The notes under the pieces are model-generated. The model was not told where the DNA came from. It was given only the letters and a program-made list of their open reading frames with translations, and did not search any database. The position numbers and the translations under genes were made by a program. Below are positions 5,818 through 14,752 of a stretch of 20,042 nt of DNA, piece by piece. This DNA comes from Eubacterium sp. (GTDB lineage Bacteria > Bacillota_A > Clostridia > Lachnospirales > Lachnospiraceae), in the NCBI GenBank assembly GCA_024687845.1, contig JAILEL010000441.1:1-20042 (forward strand), given 5' to 3'. The number at the start of each line of letters is the position of its first letter. Positions within the stretch are counted from its first letter, which is position 1.

Positions 5818-8800
5818 TTGAAGCATTTAGGTATTGATATTGGATCTACTACAGTAAAGATTGTCGTTATCGACGAAGAAAATAAGATTCTTTATTCTGA
5901 ATACAAAAGACATTTTGCAAGAATCAAAGAAACTCTCCGTGAGCTTCTTGAAAATGCAATTTCAAGTATTGGTGATAATCTTGTTGCAGCAGATATTACC
6001 GGTTCAGGCGGTCTCGCACTGTCGAACGTTATTGGAATACCATTTGAACAGGAGGTAGTCTGTGTTTCTTCTGCGCTTAAAGTTTTTGCGCCTCAGACAG
6101 AGGTTGCTATCGAGCTCGGTGGAGAAGATGCTAAAATTATATATTTTTCAAAGCATGGAATCGAGCAGAGAATGAATTCCGTCTGTGCTGGAGGTACAGG
6201 CTCATTCATCGACCAGATGGCTGCTCTTCTTATGACAGACGCAGAGGGATTAAATGTACTCGCGCGTGATTTCGATACTATTCACCCTATAGCTGCCCGC
6301 TGCGGTGTTTTTGCCAAAACTGATATTCAGCCACTTATAAATGAAGGTGCAACCAAACCTAATCTTGCTGCATCCATTTATCAGGCTGTAGTTAATCAGA
6401 CAATATCAGGTCTTGCCTGTGGAAAGCCAATCCGTGGATATGTTGCATTTCTTGGTGGACCTCTTCATTTTATGGATCAGCTTCGTCAGCGTTTTATAGA
6501 AACTCTGAAGTTAGATGAAGAGCATTCTATAATTCCGGAAAATTCTCATCTTTTTGCCGCTACAGGTGCTGCAATACATGCAGATGAAAATACTACTATT
6601 ACTCTTTCCAAGCTTGCTGAAATGCTGACTCCTGAACTCAAGATAGAGATTGAAGTTAACCGTCTCGCACCTCTTTTCAAGGGAGACGATGAATATAAAG
6701 AATTCTCGGACAGAATGTCCAAATACAAGATTAAACGTGGAAAGCTCGATGGCTACAAGGGAAATGTATTCCTTGGTATAGATGCCGGTTCCACAACTAC
6801 TAAGCTCGCCCTTATTGGTGAGGAAGGTGAGCTTCTGTATGATTTCTACAGCAATAATAATGGTAGCCCGGTCAATACAACCATTAAAGCTATGAAAGAA
6901 ATATACAGCCTGCTTCCACCTACTGCCAAAATCGCCGGAAGCTGTTCAACCGGATATGGAGAAGCACTTCTTAAATCAGCATTTAATCTTGATTATGGTG
7001 AAGTAGAAACTATCGCACATTATACAGCTGCTGCATTTTTTGACCCAAAGGTTGATACAATCCTCGACATCGGTGGCCAGGATATGAAATGTATCAAAAT
7101 CCGCGAGGGTGTAGTTGATAATGTTATGCTAAATGAGTCCTGTTCTTCAGGCTGTGGTTCATTTATTGAAACCTTTGCCAACTCACTGGATTATCAGGTT
7201 AAGGACTTCGCAAAGATTGCACTTTTTGCTCCAAGCCCTATTGACCTCGGTTCTAGATGTACAGTATTTATGAATTCAAAGGTTAAACAGGCACAGAAGG
7301 AAGGCGCAAGTGTTGAAGATATTTCTGCAGGACTTGCTTATTCTGTTATTAAAAATGCACTTCTTAAGGTTATTAAGCTGACCGACCCAAGACAGCTTGG
7401 AAGTCGAATCGTAGTACAGGGTGGAACATTTTATAATGATGCTGTTCTTAGAGCCTTTGAACTTGTTTCAGGTGCCAAGGCAATCCGTCCGGATATTGCC
7501 GGTATTATGGGCGCCTTCGGAGCTGCCCTTATTGCAAGGGATAATTACACAGAGGGCTTTGTTTCTACTACTCTTCCAAGTAATGACGTTGATCAGCTGA
7601 CTTATGAAACTCAGATGGCTCGTTGTGGACAGTGTACTAACAACTGTCTGCTGACTATAAATAAATTTACAGGAAACAGACGTTTCATTACAGGTAACAG
7701 ATGTGAAAGAGGTCTCGGTCACAAGAAGAACTCAGAGAATCTCCCTAACCTCTATGATTACAAATTCGAGCGAATATTCAACTACTATGAGCCCCTTTCA
7801 AAGGAAGAGGCTGTACGTGGCGAAATCGGCATTCCTAGAGTTCTCAATATGTACGAGAATTATCCATTCTGGTTCACCTTCCTTACCGAGCTTAAATACA
7901 GAGTAATTCTGTCACCAAGATCCTCTAAGGAAATCTATCAGATGGGTATTGAATCCATTCCTAGTGATACAGAATGTTATCCTGCTAAAATCAGTCATGG
8001 TCACGTTATGTGGCTTGTTAAGAATGGTCTGAAAACAATATTCTATCCATGCATCCCTTATGAAATGAACGAAACTCCGGATGCAAACAACCATTATAAC
8101 TGTCCTATTGTTACTTCATATTCAGAAAATATAAAGAACAATATGGAAGAACTTGAAACAGAACACATAACTTATATACGTCCTTTCCTTGCTCTTGATA
8201 ACAAGCTTGCGCTTAAGGACAGAATGTTCCGTGAGTTTTCAAAATATACTGATATTTCCAAAGAGGAAATAAGCAGAGCTATAGATAAGGCTTATAAAGA
8301 AGCCGAAATCGTTAAAAATGATGTTCGTAAAAAAGGTGAGGAAACCCTTAAATTCCTTAGAGAAAATAACAAGGTTGGTATTGTACTTGCCGGCCGTCCA
8401 TATCATATTGATCCAGAAATCAACCATGGTATTCCTGAGCTGATCAATTCATATGGAGTAGCTGTTCTTTCTGAGGATTCCATTTCACATCTCGGAGAAG
8501 TAGACAGACCACTTATTGTATCAGATCAGTGGATGTATCATTCAAGGCTTTATAAAGCAGCAAACTATGTAAAAGGTAAAACTAACCTCGAACTTGTTCA
8601 GCTGTTTTCATTCGGATGTGGACTGGATGCCGTTACAACAGACTGTGTAAAGGACATTCTCTCCAACTCCAACAAGATATATACAGTTCTGAAAATAGAT
8701 GAAGTATCTAATCTTGGAGCAGCAAGAATCAGAATAAGATCTCTCCTTTCAGCTATGAAGGTAAGAGAAAAGAAAAACTTTAAACCGATTGCATGTTCTA

Positions 8801-10059
8801 CTGCAATTGACAAGGTTGAGTTTACCAGGGAAATGCGTGACGAATATACTGTGCTTTGTCCTCAGATGTCACCAATACATTTTAAAATGCTTCAGGCGGC
8901 TGTAAGACATTTCCATGTTAATTTCGTTATGCTTCCAGATGCTACCAAATCAACCATAGATGAAGGGCTTCGTTTTGTTAATAATGATGCCTGCTACCCT
9001 TCTATAATTGTCGTAGGTCAATTGATGGAAGCAATCGCGTCAGGAAAATATAATACTGACAAGCTGGCTCTTGCCATAACACAGACTGGTGGCGGATGCC
9101 GTGCAACGAATTATATAGGATTTATCAGACGAGCTCTTGAGAAGACCGGCTATGGTCATATTCCTGTTGTATCGATAAGTGCTCAGGGAATCGAAAAGAA
9201 TTCCGGACTTAAATACAATGTTAAAGGTTTGAAATGTGCTATGCACGCCATTATGTATGGTGACCTCTTCATGCGTGTTGTATACAGGACAAGACCTTAC
9301 GAGAAGGTTCCTGGTTCTGTTAATAAGCTTCATAAGAAATGGGAAAAGATATGTATAGCTGATATCGAAAGAGGATCAAGGAATTTCAGATTTATCGTTC
9401 GGGATATCGTTCGTGATTTTGATAATATTCCTCTTGATGAAAGCATTAAAAAGCCTCGTGTTGGAATCGTTGGAGAAATCCTTGTTAAGTTCCTTCCTTC
9501 AGCAAACAATCACCTTGTAGATCTTCTGGAAGCTGAAGGAGCTGAAGCAGTTATGCCAGACCTTCTGGATTTCCTTTCCTATACAGCATATAACTCAAAC
9601 TACAAGTATGAGTTCTTAGGAAAATCCAAAAAGTCAGCTAATATCAGTAATCTGCTTATCAAGTTCCTCGAAAAAATGCGTGTTCCTATGGTTAAAGCAC
9701 TTGAGAAGAGTAACAGATTCGAACCACCAACACCTATTGCTACCATCGCTGGTTATGCAAGACCTGTAGTTTCTATCGGAAATGAAACAGGCGAAGGCTG
9801 GTTCCTGACTGGCGAAATGATTGAGCTTATTAAACATGGTGCTCCTAATATAGTTTGCTGTCAGCCATTTGCCTGCCTGCCAAACCATATAATAGGTAAA
9901 GGTGTAATCAAAAAGCTTAGAACCATTTATCCTACAGCTAACATTACTCCTATTGACTTTGATCCAGGTGCATCAGAAGTTAATCAGGTTAACAGAATTA
10001 AACTCATGCTCGCTGCAGCAAGAGAAAACATGGAAAATGAAGAAAATAACAAAAAATAA
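5818..10059 (+). CDS. Fused acyl-CoA dehydratase activase / dehydratase-like protein
   Basis: This 1413-residue protein joins an HgdC-type ATPase activator pair to regions like 2-hydroxyacyl-CoA dehydratase subunits. Activator 1 (about 1-265) has DIGSTT (7-12), [11 protein letters not shown] with Cys123, and RCGVF with Cys162. Activator 2 (about 317-575) has DAGSTTTK (322-329), [11 protein letters not shown] with Cys442, and RCTVF with Cys481. A Cys cluster follows (C603, C606, C610, C629), then a DUF2229-like region (about 670-960; C720, C745, GRPYH 859-863, C934). A second dehydratase-like region (about 1000-1395) has DACYPS (C1059), GGGCRATNY (C1094) and CCQPFAC (1347-1353). Such proteins use ATP to drive low-potential electron transfer through Fe-S clusters in anaerobes. 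The substrate is unknown; no acyl-CoA pathway gene is adjacent. The TTG start is supported by AAGGAG 8 bases before it and by the domain start. Confidence 0.9.
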   Translation: MKHLGIDIGSTTVKIVVIDEENKILYSEYKRHFARIKETLRELLENAISSIGDNLVAADITGSGGLALSNVIGIPFEQEVVCVSSALKVFAPQTEVAIELGGEDAKIIYFSKHGIEQRMNSVCAGGTGSFIDQMAALLMTDAEGLNVLARDFDTIHPIAARCGVFAKTDIQPLINEGATKPNLAASIYQAVVNQTISGLACGKPIRGYVAFLGGPLHFMDQLRQRFIETLKLDEEHSIIPENSHLFAATGAAIHADENTTITLSKLAEMLTPELKIEIEVNRLAPLFKGDDEYKEFSDRMSKYKIKRGKLDGYKGNVFLGIDAGSTTTKLALIGEEGELLYDFYSNNNGSPVNTTIKAMKEIYSLLPPTAKIAGSCSTGYGEALLKSAFNLDYGEVETIAHYTAAAFFDPKVDTILDIGGQDMKCIKIREGVVDNVMLNESCSSGCGSFIETFANSLDYQVKDFAKIALFAPSPIDLGSRCTVFMNSKVKQAQKEGASVEDISAGLAYSVIKNALLKVIKLTDPRQLGSRIVVQGGTFYNDAVLRAFELVSGAKAIRPDIAGIMGAFGAALIARDNYTEGFVSTTLPSNDVDQLTYETQMARCGQCTNNCLLTINKFTGNRRFITGNRCERGLGHKKNSENLPNLYDYKFERIFNYYEPLSKEEAVRGEIGIPRVLNMYENYPFWFTFLTELKYRVILSPRSSKEIYQMGIESIPSDTECYPAKISHGHVMWLVKNGLKTIFYPCIPYEMNETPDANNHYNCPIVTSYSENIKNNMEELETEHITYIRPFLALDNKLALKDRMFREFSKYTDISKEEISRAIDKAYKEAEIVKNDVRKKGEETLKFLRENNKVGIVLAGRPYHIDPEINHGIPELINSYGVAVLSEDSISHLGEVDRPLIVSDQWMYHSRLYKAANYVKGKTNLELVQLFSFGCGLDAVTTDCVKDILSNSNKIYTVLKIDEVSNLGAARIRIRSLLSAMKVREKKNFKPIACSTAIDKVEFTREMRDEYTVLCPQMSPIHFKMLQAAVRHFHVNFVMLPDATKSTIDEGLRFVNNDACYPSIIVVGQLMEAIASGKYNTDKLALAITQTGGGCRATNYIGFIRRALEKTGYGHIPVVSISAQGIEKNSGLKYNVKGLKCAMHAIMYGDLFMRVVYRTRPYEKVPGSVNKLHKKWEKICIADIERGSRNFRFIVRDIVRDFDNIPLDESIKKPRVGIVGEILVKFLPSANNHLVDLLEAEGAEAVMPDLLDFLSYTAYNSNYKYEFLGKSKKSANISNLLIKFLEKMRVPMVKALEKSNRFEPPTPIATIAGYARPVVSIGNETGEGWFLTGEMIELIKHGAPNIVCCQPFACLPNHIIGKGVIKKLRTIYPTANITPIDFDPGASEVNQVNRIKLMLAAARENMENEENNKK

Positions 10060-10091
10060 ACATCATTAATCGAAATGCTGATTAATAATGT
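10060..10091 (+). other. Imperfect inverted repeat between activase fusion and GNAT gene
   Basis: Positions 10060-10071 and 10080-10091 are complementary at 11 of 12 bases (ATTAATC / GATTAAT core, ACAT / ATGT outer part) around an 8-base loop. It is AT-rich and has no T-tract, so a weak RNA hairpin is more likely than a terminator. It covers the upstream ATG at 10075, which argues against that start for the next gene. Confidence 0.45.
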
Positions 10092-10107
10092 TAGATGGAA
10101 ATATGAA

Positions 10108-10530
10108 ATGATAAAATTTAGTGAAGACAGACTGTCAGTTGCTGAGTATCTTCAGCTCAGGCAGTCTGTTGGCTGGAAAGCCTTAACAGAAAGACAAGCC
10201 GAGCTTGCCCTTGAAAACTGCATATATTGCCTGTCGGCTTATGATAACGGAAAACTTATTGGAATGGGACGAATAGTCGGTGACGGAGCTGTTGTCTGCT
10301 ATATTCAGGACTTAATAGTCCTTCCTGAATATCACGGAAGAGGCGTTGGATCAGCCCTTGTTATGCATCTTAAGGAATATGTTCTCTCCCTGTCAGCAGA
10401 AAACGAAGAAATGATGTTCTGTCTTATGTGTGCTAAAGGACGCGAAGGCTTCTATGAACAGTTCGGTTTTATTCCCCGCCCAACAGAAAACCTCGGTCCT
10501 GGAATGATCATGTATTTAAAGTCTGACTGA
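10108..10530 (+). CDS. GNAT family N-acetyltransferase
   Basis: The 140-residue product has the GNAT fold signature. [43 protein letters not shown] covers the beta2-beta4 region and the acetyl-CoA pyrophosphate loop (Q/R-x-x-G-x-G/A, here HGRGVGSAL). A later segment, FYEQFGF, is the usual C-terminal strand of the fold. It should transfer an acetyl group from acetyl-CoA to an amine; the substrate cannot be predicted. The frame is open from an ATG at 10075, but the ATG at 10108 (MIKFSEDRL) fits the family start and has GGA 8 bases before it, whereas 10075 has no site and lies in a hairpin loop. It follows the activase fusion by 48 bases in the same direction and may share its transcript. Its 3' end overlaps the convergent hisF by 15 bases. 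Confidence 0.85.
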   Translation: MIKFSEDRLSVAEYLQLRQSVGWKALTERQAELALENCIYCLSAYDNGKLIGMGRIVGDGAVVCYIQDLIVLPEYHGRGVGSALVMHLKEYVLSLSAENEEMMFCLMCAKGREGFYEQFGFIPRPTENLGPGMIMYLKSD

Positions 10531-11343
10531 TATACCTTTACTTCTCATATATTCTTTTACTTCTCTTATCTCAAGCTCTTTAAAATGGAATAATGATGCA
10601 GCAAGAGCTGCGTCTGCTTTTCCTTCAGTAACAGCTTCAACGAAGTGGTCTGGAGTTCCAGCTCCTCCGGAAGCAATAACAGGAACATTTACAGCTTCTG
10701 CAATAGTTCTAGTAAGCTCTATATCATAACCTGCTTTAGTGCCATCTGCATCCATACTTGTAAGAAGGATTTCTCCTGCACCAAGTTCAACTGCCTTTAT
10801 GGCCCATTCTACTGCATCAATATTCATATCGATTCTTCCGCCGTTTTTATAAACAGTCCATCCGTCTGAAGGAGTCCATTCAGTATTAATCCTGATACTT
10901 TCACTGTAAGAAAGTGCAGGATCTGCAGCCTTGCCCACTCTTCTCCTTCTCGCATCAATAGCTACAACTACGCACTGACTTCCAAACTTATCTGCAGCCT
11001 CGCTTATAAGAGTTGGGTTATCTATAGCAGCAGAATTAACAGCGATCTTATCCGCACCCTCTCTAAGAATAGCACGAAAATCTTCTATAGACCTTATTCC
11101 ACCACCTACTGTAAATGGGATAAATACAGTCTCTGCAACTCTTCTGACCATATCTGCTACTATATTTCTCTTGTCCGAAGAAGCTGTAATATCAAGAAAG
11201 ACAAGTTCATCTGCTCCGGCTTTATCATATGCCTTACCACATTCTACAGGATCACCTGCATCTATAAGATCAACAAAATTAACACCTTTTACAACCCTTC
11301 CGTCTTTGACATCCAAACAAGGGATTATTCTCTTCGTAAACAT
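10516..11343 (-). CDS. hisF: Imidazole glycerol phosphate synthase, cyclase subunit HisF
   Basis: HisF uses ammonia from HisH to convert PRFAR to imidazole glycerol phosphate and AICAR in histidine synthesis. The (beta/alpha)8 barrel is clear: [16 protein letters not shown] with catalytic Asp11, [20 protein letters not shown] (78-85), VVVAIDARR with catalytic Asp130, [20 protein letters not shown] and [13 protein letters not shown]. At 275 residues it is about 22 longer than the usual 253. The extra residues form an insertion after Asp130 (about 133-158, before [10 protein letters not shown]), in the loop after beta5. The ATG at 11343 is at the family start. hisH lies immediately upstream (30-base gap), so they form an operon and a complex. 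Other his genes are not in the window. Confidence 0.97.
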   Translation of the reverse strand: MFTKRIIPCLDVKDGRVVKGVNFVDLIDAGDPVECGKAYDKAGADELVFLDITASSDKRNIVADMVRRVAETVFIPFTVGGGIRSIEDFRAILREGADKIAVNSAAIDNPTLISEAADKFGSQCVVVAIDARRRRVGKAADPALSYSESIRINTEWTPSDGWTVYKNGGRIDMNIDAVEWAIKAVELGAGEILLTSMDADGTKAGYDIELTRTIAEAVNVPVIASGGAGTPDHFVEAVTEGKADAALAASLFHFKELEIREVKEYMRSKGISVRL

Positions 11344-11373
11344 AAAGCTAAACCTTTCACACTTAAAATGATT

Positions 11374-11991
11374 TTATAACGCCACAAAATTCTTTAATAT
11401 TCCAAGTCCCACTTCTGAGCTTTTCTCTGGATGGAACTGAGTTGCCATGATATTTCCCTTTTCAACAGCAGCATCTACCACTGTACTATATACAGTTCTT
11501 GCAGCTACATCTTCCGGATTATCAGCCTTCAGATAGAATGAATGCACAAAATAAACATAAGCTCCATCCTTTATACCTTCCAGAAGCTTACTCTTAGGAT
11601 TTACAGTCAAACTGTTCCAACCTATCTGCGGTACCTTATAAGAGATGCCATCAGAATCTTCAGAAGGAAGCTTAGTTATCTTGCCATCAAGGAGTCCGAG
11701 TCCAGTTGCCCCGGGGCTTTCTTCACTTTCCTTAAAAAGCAGCTGAAGTCCAAGACATATTCCAAGGAATGGTTTACCTGTCTCAACAAAGTCATATATC
11801 ACCTTATCAAGACCTCTTCCCTTAATCCTGTTCATTGCATCACCAAATGCACCTACCCCTGGAAGTATCAGTCTGTCGCTGGACATAATAACATCCCTGT
11901 CAGATGTTATTACAGCATCCTCTCCAAGATACAGAAGTGCCTTTTCAACGCTTTTTATATTTCCAGCATCATAATCTATTATAGAAATCAT
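11374..11991 (-). CDS. hisH: Imidazole glycerol phosphate synthase, glutamine amidotransferase HisH
   Basis: HisH hydrolyses glutamine and passes ammonia to HisF. The class I glutamine amidotransferase features are present: IIDYDAGNIKSVEKAL at the start, LILPGVGAFGDAM, the nucleophile loop GKPFLGICLGLQLLF with Cys79, PQIGWNSL, YVYFVHSFY, and QFHPEKS with His187 and Glu189. Together these are a complete triad. Length 205 fits the family. The frame extends three codons to a GTG at 12000, but the ATG at 11991 (MISIIDY) matches the family start and is preceded by AGGTGA, so it is preferred. It is the first gene of hisH-hisF. The DUF6465 terminator lies just upstream, so the pair must have its own promoter, but none is clear in the 50 bases available. 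Confidence 0.96.
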   Translation of the reverse strand: MISIIDYDAGNIKSVEKALLYLGEDAVITSDRDVIMSSDRLILPGVGAFGDAMNRIKGRGLDKVIYDFVETGKPFLGICLGLQLLFKESEESPGATGLGLLDGKITKLPSEDSDGISYKVPQIGWNSLTVNPKSKLLEGIKDGAYVYFVHSFYLKADNPEDVAARTVYSTVVDAAVEKGNIMATQFHPEKSSEVGLGILKNFVAL

Positions 11992-12043
11992 ATTATTCAC
12001 CTACTTATAGCATCACATTTCTTAAATATATTTATAACTTAAA

Positions 12044-12069
12044 ACAACCGGAATTTTATTTCCGGTTGT
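12044..12069 (-). terminator. Rho-independent terminator after the DUF6465 gene
   Basis: ACAACCGGAA (12044-12053) and TTCCGGTTGT (12060-12069) form a perfect 10-bp stem with a 6-base loop. On the minus strand it is followed by TTTTAAGTT, a short T-tract, and it starts 7 bases after the stop codon of the DUF6465 gene. Confidence 0.8.
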
Positions 12070-12076
12070 AAAAAAC

Positions 12077-12295
12077 TTAGATAACGTTTGCATTACCTGA
12101 AATATCAAATGCACCAGTAATATCGCCATTAAATACATAGTAAATCTTGTCATCTTCTGGTTTGATATAAAGCTCAATTTTATTAAGATCAGCTTCATTG
12201 TTTCCACCATCTGTCCAGATTTTCTTAGCCTGAGCAACAATGTCATTCTGACTTAACTGCTCTCCATAGAATTCAACATATACATTAGTTTTCAT
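12077..12295 (-). CDS. DUF6465 family protein
   Basis: This 72-residue protein matches the DUF6465 family common in Lachnospiraceae. Its landmarks are KTNVYVEFYGEQLSQNDIVAQAKKIW, then LNKIELYIKPEDDKIYYVFNGDITGAFDI. The fold looks like a short beta-alpha-beta-beta unit. Many homologues have a Lys/Ala-rich N-terminal extension; this one lacks it. The ATG at 12295 is preceded by AGGAGGA 7 bases away. It has a good promoter (12342-12370) and terminator (12044-12069), so it is a single-gene transcript. It is probably cytoplasmic, with no known function. A second frame overlapping it (to 12246 from 12022) is a shadow. Confidence 0.85.
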   Translation of the reverse strand: MKTNVYVEFYGEQLSQNDIVAQAKKIWTDGGNNEADLNKIELYIKPEDDKIYYVFNGDITGAFDISGNANVI

Positions 12296-12341
12296 TTCTA
12301 CTTCCTCCTAAAATATAAAGCAATTTACATTTACAAAGGCT

Positions 12342-12370
12342 ATATTACTACTTTATATGGAAACTGTCAA
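12342..12370 (-). promoter_or_regulatory. Promoter of the DUF6465 gene
   Basis: On the minus strand a consensus TTGACA (12370-12365) and TAATAT (12347-12342) are spaced by 17 bases. The start would be near 12335, about 40 bases before the ATG at 12295. It lies directly downstream of the sensor kinase stop codon, so this small gene is transcribed separately from the kinase. Confidence 0.78.
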
Positions 12371-12398
12371 AGGAATGTTATTGTGGCAGTCCTTCATA

Positions 12399-13898
12399 TT
12401 AAGCATTCCCACTGGTATCTGTATCAAAATAGAACACAACACCGTCTTCAGCATTATATACTCCATAGTCCTTATTATGAGCCTTCATAATAGCCGCAAC
12501 GATTGATAGACCTATTCCAGATCCTCCATAAGACCTAGTTCTTGCTGCATCAGTTTTATAGAACTTGATGAACAGTTTATTTATGTCTTTATCACTTATC
12601 TGGTCACCTTCATTATATACGCAAATTCTGACAGTATTCTCTGACTGTTTTTCGTACCAGATCTTAATAAGACCATTTTCCCTGACATAATGGATAGCAT
12701 TTGTAAGATAATTCGTAATAACCTCTTCAGTCATGAATTCATCAGCCCATATATAAAGTGGCATATTCTCATTGAATTCTACCCTGATATTTCTTTCCTG
12801 TCTAAGAATTGATGAACTGTCAATCTCCTGCCTGATCATATCTGTCACATTAAATCTTTCAATGGAAATATCATCACCCGTTTCAAGCTGATTCAGATTG
12901 ATCAGCTTCATAACAAGAGCATTCATCTTAGAGGCTTCGTCCGTTATAACATTGCAATAGTCATTCATTGTTTCAGGATCATCAGCTATTCCAGACTTAA
13001 TTCCTTCTGCATATCCCTGAATCAGAGCAAGTGGTGTTTTTAGTTCATGAGAAACATGTGAAAGAAATTCTGAACGCATTTCCTCAATATGTTCTTTTTC
13101 TCTAATATCATTAGCAAGCTCAAGGTTAGCATTCTTAAGGTCAGTAATGGATTTTTCAAGCTTAGCTGACATGTTATTCATACTCTCGCCAAGATCACCT
13201 ATCTCATCCTGACTTGTTACCTTGACCTTTGCACTAAAGTCCATATTGGACATTCTTCTTGCCACACGTGACATCTCTATAATAGGTTTTGAGAATATAT
13301 TTGAAACAAGAATAACGACCATTACTTCCACAATAAGAAGAAGAATTGAAATGGTTGTAAATAGCTTTGCTGCAAAATCAATATTATCATGAACCGGCTC
13401 CATCGGTGTTCTAAGTACAACTATGAAACCATTATCCAGAACTCCTATTAGGTCATAATACGAACCATCACGCGAATCAACATTAATTTTACTCTCATTT
13501 CGTACTATTCTGTACTTAGTTTCAGATCTTGCAATACTTTCCAGATCATAGCTTTGCATAATTGACTGAATAGCAAGAGCTGTTCTGTCATTGATTTTAA
13601 CAGATGTATACACTCTGAAATTATCTGGATTTATAACATAGATTGATGCACTAAGACTATTCTCAACATAACCATATAGACTGATTATTTCTTCTCTTTC
13701 AATTGCTTTGATATTCTCAACATCACTGAAGAATTCATTACATGAGCGATATGTTGATGCAAGGCAATTTATAGTATGTGAAACATAGTATTTTTCTATA
13801 AATCGATTACATATGGACCAAGCAATAAGAATTGTAACCAAGGTGGTTATCATCGTGATTGCTGCAATTTTAAATCTGATGGAATGTCTAAATCTCAA
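12399..13898 (-). CDS. Two-component sensor histidine kinase
   Basis: This 499-residue membrane kinase has a first membrane segment at about 11-30 and an extracytoplasmic sensor region at about 31-175. Membrane segment 2 lies at about 177-200, followed by a HAMP domain at about 201-255 (PIIEMSRVARRMSNMDFSAKV, DEIGDLGESMNNM). The HisKA helix has SEFLSHVSHELKTPL with the phospho-acceptor His284. The HATPase domain shows the N-box NYLTNAIHY (396-404), a degenerate G1 box NEGDQIS (429-435) and the G2 box GGSGIGLSI (458-466). It should autophosphorylate and pass phosphate to the response regulator 10 bases upstream. The start is TTG at 13898 with AGGTGA about 6 bases before it. The signal is unknown; the sensor domain looks like a dCache/PAS-like extracellular fold but this is a guess. 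Confidence 0.94.
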   Translation of the reverse strand: MRFRHSIRFKIAAITMITTLVTILIAWSICNRFIEKYYVSHTINCLASTYRSCNEFFSDVENIKAIEREEIISLYGYVENSLSASIYVINPDNFRVYTSVKINDRTALAIQSIMQSYDLESIARSETKYRIVRNESKINVDSRDGSYYDLIGVLDNGFIVVLRTPMEPVHDNIDFAAKLFTTISILLLIVEVMVVILVSNIFSKPIIEMSRVARRMSNMDFSAKVKVTSQDEIGDLGESMNNMSAKLEKSITDLKNANLELANDIREKEHIEEMRSEFLSHVSHELKTPLALIQGYAEGIKSGIADDPETMNDYCNVITDEASKMNALVMKLINLNQLETGDDISIERFNVTDMIRQEIDSSSILRQERNIRVEFNENMPLYIWADEFMTEEVITNYLTNAIHYVRENGLIKIWYEKQSENTVRICVYNEGDQISDKDINKLFIKFYKTDAARTRSYGGSGIGLSIVAAIMKAHNKDYGVYNAEDGVVFYFDTDTSGNA

Positions 13899-13908
13899 AA
13901 TTTATCAC

Positions 13909-14589
13909 CTATTCCTTAACTTCAAATTTATACCCCACAGCCCAAATAGTTGATATGTATTTGCCCTTATCTCCAAGCTTCGCACGAAGCTTCTTAACGT
14001 GTGTATCAATCGTACGGGCATCTCCATAATAGTCATAATTCCACACCCGACTAAGAATGTTCTCTCTTGTAAGAGCTCGTCCCTGATTATTCAGGAAATA
14101 TTCCAGCAGTTCAAATTCCTTGAAAGAAAGATCAATCTGCTTACCATCAACTGCAATTGTATGAGCATTTTTATCTATAACTATTCCACCTGCTTCAAGA
14201 ATAGAAGATTCAGTTTCTCCATTTGTTCTCCTAAGAACTGCTTCAACTCTGGCCACAAGTATTTTAGGATTAAAAGGCTTCGTAATATATTCATCAACAC
14301 CGATTTCAAAGCCTTTAAGCTCGTCCTTTTCTTCGGACTTTGCTGTCAGCATGATAATCGGTACATCAGATATCTTACGAATCTCTTCACTAGTTTCATA
14401 ACCATCCATCTTAGGCATCATAACATCCATAATAATAAGCGCAATGTCATTAGTTGAAGTAAAGATATTATAAGCCTGTTCCCCATCAGACGCCTCAACA
14501 ACAATGTAACCACTTTTTGAAAGGAAATCTCTGACAAGTTTTCTCATTCTTTCTTCGTCATCGACAACCAATATTTTAGTATCTGTCAA
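13909..14589 (-). CDS. OmpR-family response regulator
   Basis: The 226-residue protein has a receiver domain (about 1-118) with acidic pair Asp10-Asp11, phospho-acceptor Asp55 in LIIMDVMMPKMDGYE, Thr82 and Lys104 (YITKPFNP). A winged-helix DNA-binding domain (about 128-224) shows ELLEYFLNNQGRALTRENILSRVW, RTIDTHVKKLRAKLG and IWAVGYKFE. It should bind DNA and regulate transcription when phosphorylated by the adjacent kinase. The open frame goes to 14607, but that would place AGGAGG inside the gene. The TTG at 14589 (protein M-TDTKILVV) is preferred, with AGGAGG 9 bases before it. The kinase follows after 10 bases, so the two form an operon. Confidence 0.95.
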   Translation of the reverse strand: MTDTKILVVDDEERMRKLVRDFLSKSGYIVVEASDGEQAYNIFTSTNDIALIIMDVMMPKMDGYETSEEIRKISDVPIIMLTAKSEEKDELKGFEIGVDEYITKPFNPKILVARVEAVLRRTNGETESSILEAGGIVIDKNAHTIAVDGKQIDLSFKEFELLEYFLNNQGRALTRENILSRVWNYDYYGDARTIDTHVKKLRAKLGDKGKYISTIWAVGYKFEVKE

Positions 14590-14640
14590 AGCTCCGTACC
14601 TCCTCAAAATAAAAACTCAGAAATATATAAACATAAATGT

Positions 14641-14649
14641 ATGATACCA
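14641..14649 (-). promoter_or_regulatory. Candidate extended -10 promoter for the two-component operon
   Basis: On the minus strand TGG-TATCAT (14649-14641) forms an extended -10 element. No good -35 box lies 17-18 bases upstream. It would start transcription about 45 bases before the response regulator start at 14589. This is a weak call, since AT-rich sequence gives many such matches. Confidence 0.35.
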
Positions 14650-14699
14650 CTCTATTTTGAATAAACTGTGAACAATTAAAAAAAAGTTACAGCAACTGA

Positions 14700-14723
14700 A
14701 AAATGAGCCTTTCGGCTCATTTT
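14700..14723 (-). terminator. Rho-independent terminator after the lipoprotein gene
   Basis: AAAATGAGCC (14700-14709) and GGCTCATTTT (14714-14723) form a perfect 10-bp stem with a 4-base TTTC loop. On the minus strand the stem ends in TTTTTC and it lies 29 bases after the lipoprotein stop codon. It insulates the lipoprotein transcript from the two-component operon. Confidence 0.85.
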
Positions 14724-14752
14724 CATAAATATAATTCATTAAAAAGCTTATA

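Noticed and set aside
11542..12042. Plus-strand open frame of 166 codons
   Set aside because: It is the antisense of hisH, which is clearly coding, and has no family features.
12022..12246. Minus-strand frame of 74 codons overlapping DUF6465
   Set aside because: It runs through the terminator hairpin and the DUF6465 frame fits a known family with a strong ribosome binding site.
13999..14457. Plus-strand open frame of 152 codons
   Set aside because: It is the antisense of the response regulator gene and reads as low-quality, Ile/Asn/Cys-rich sequence.
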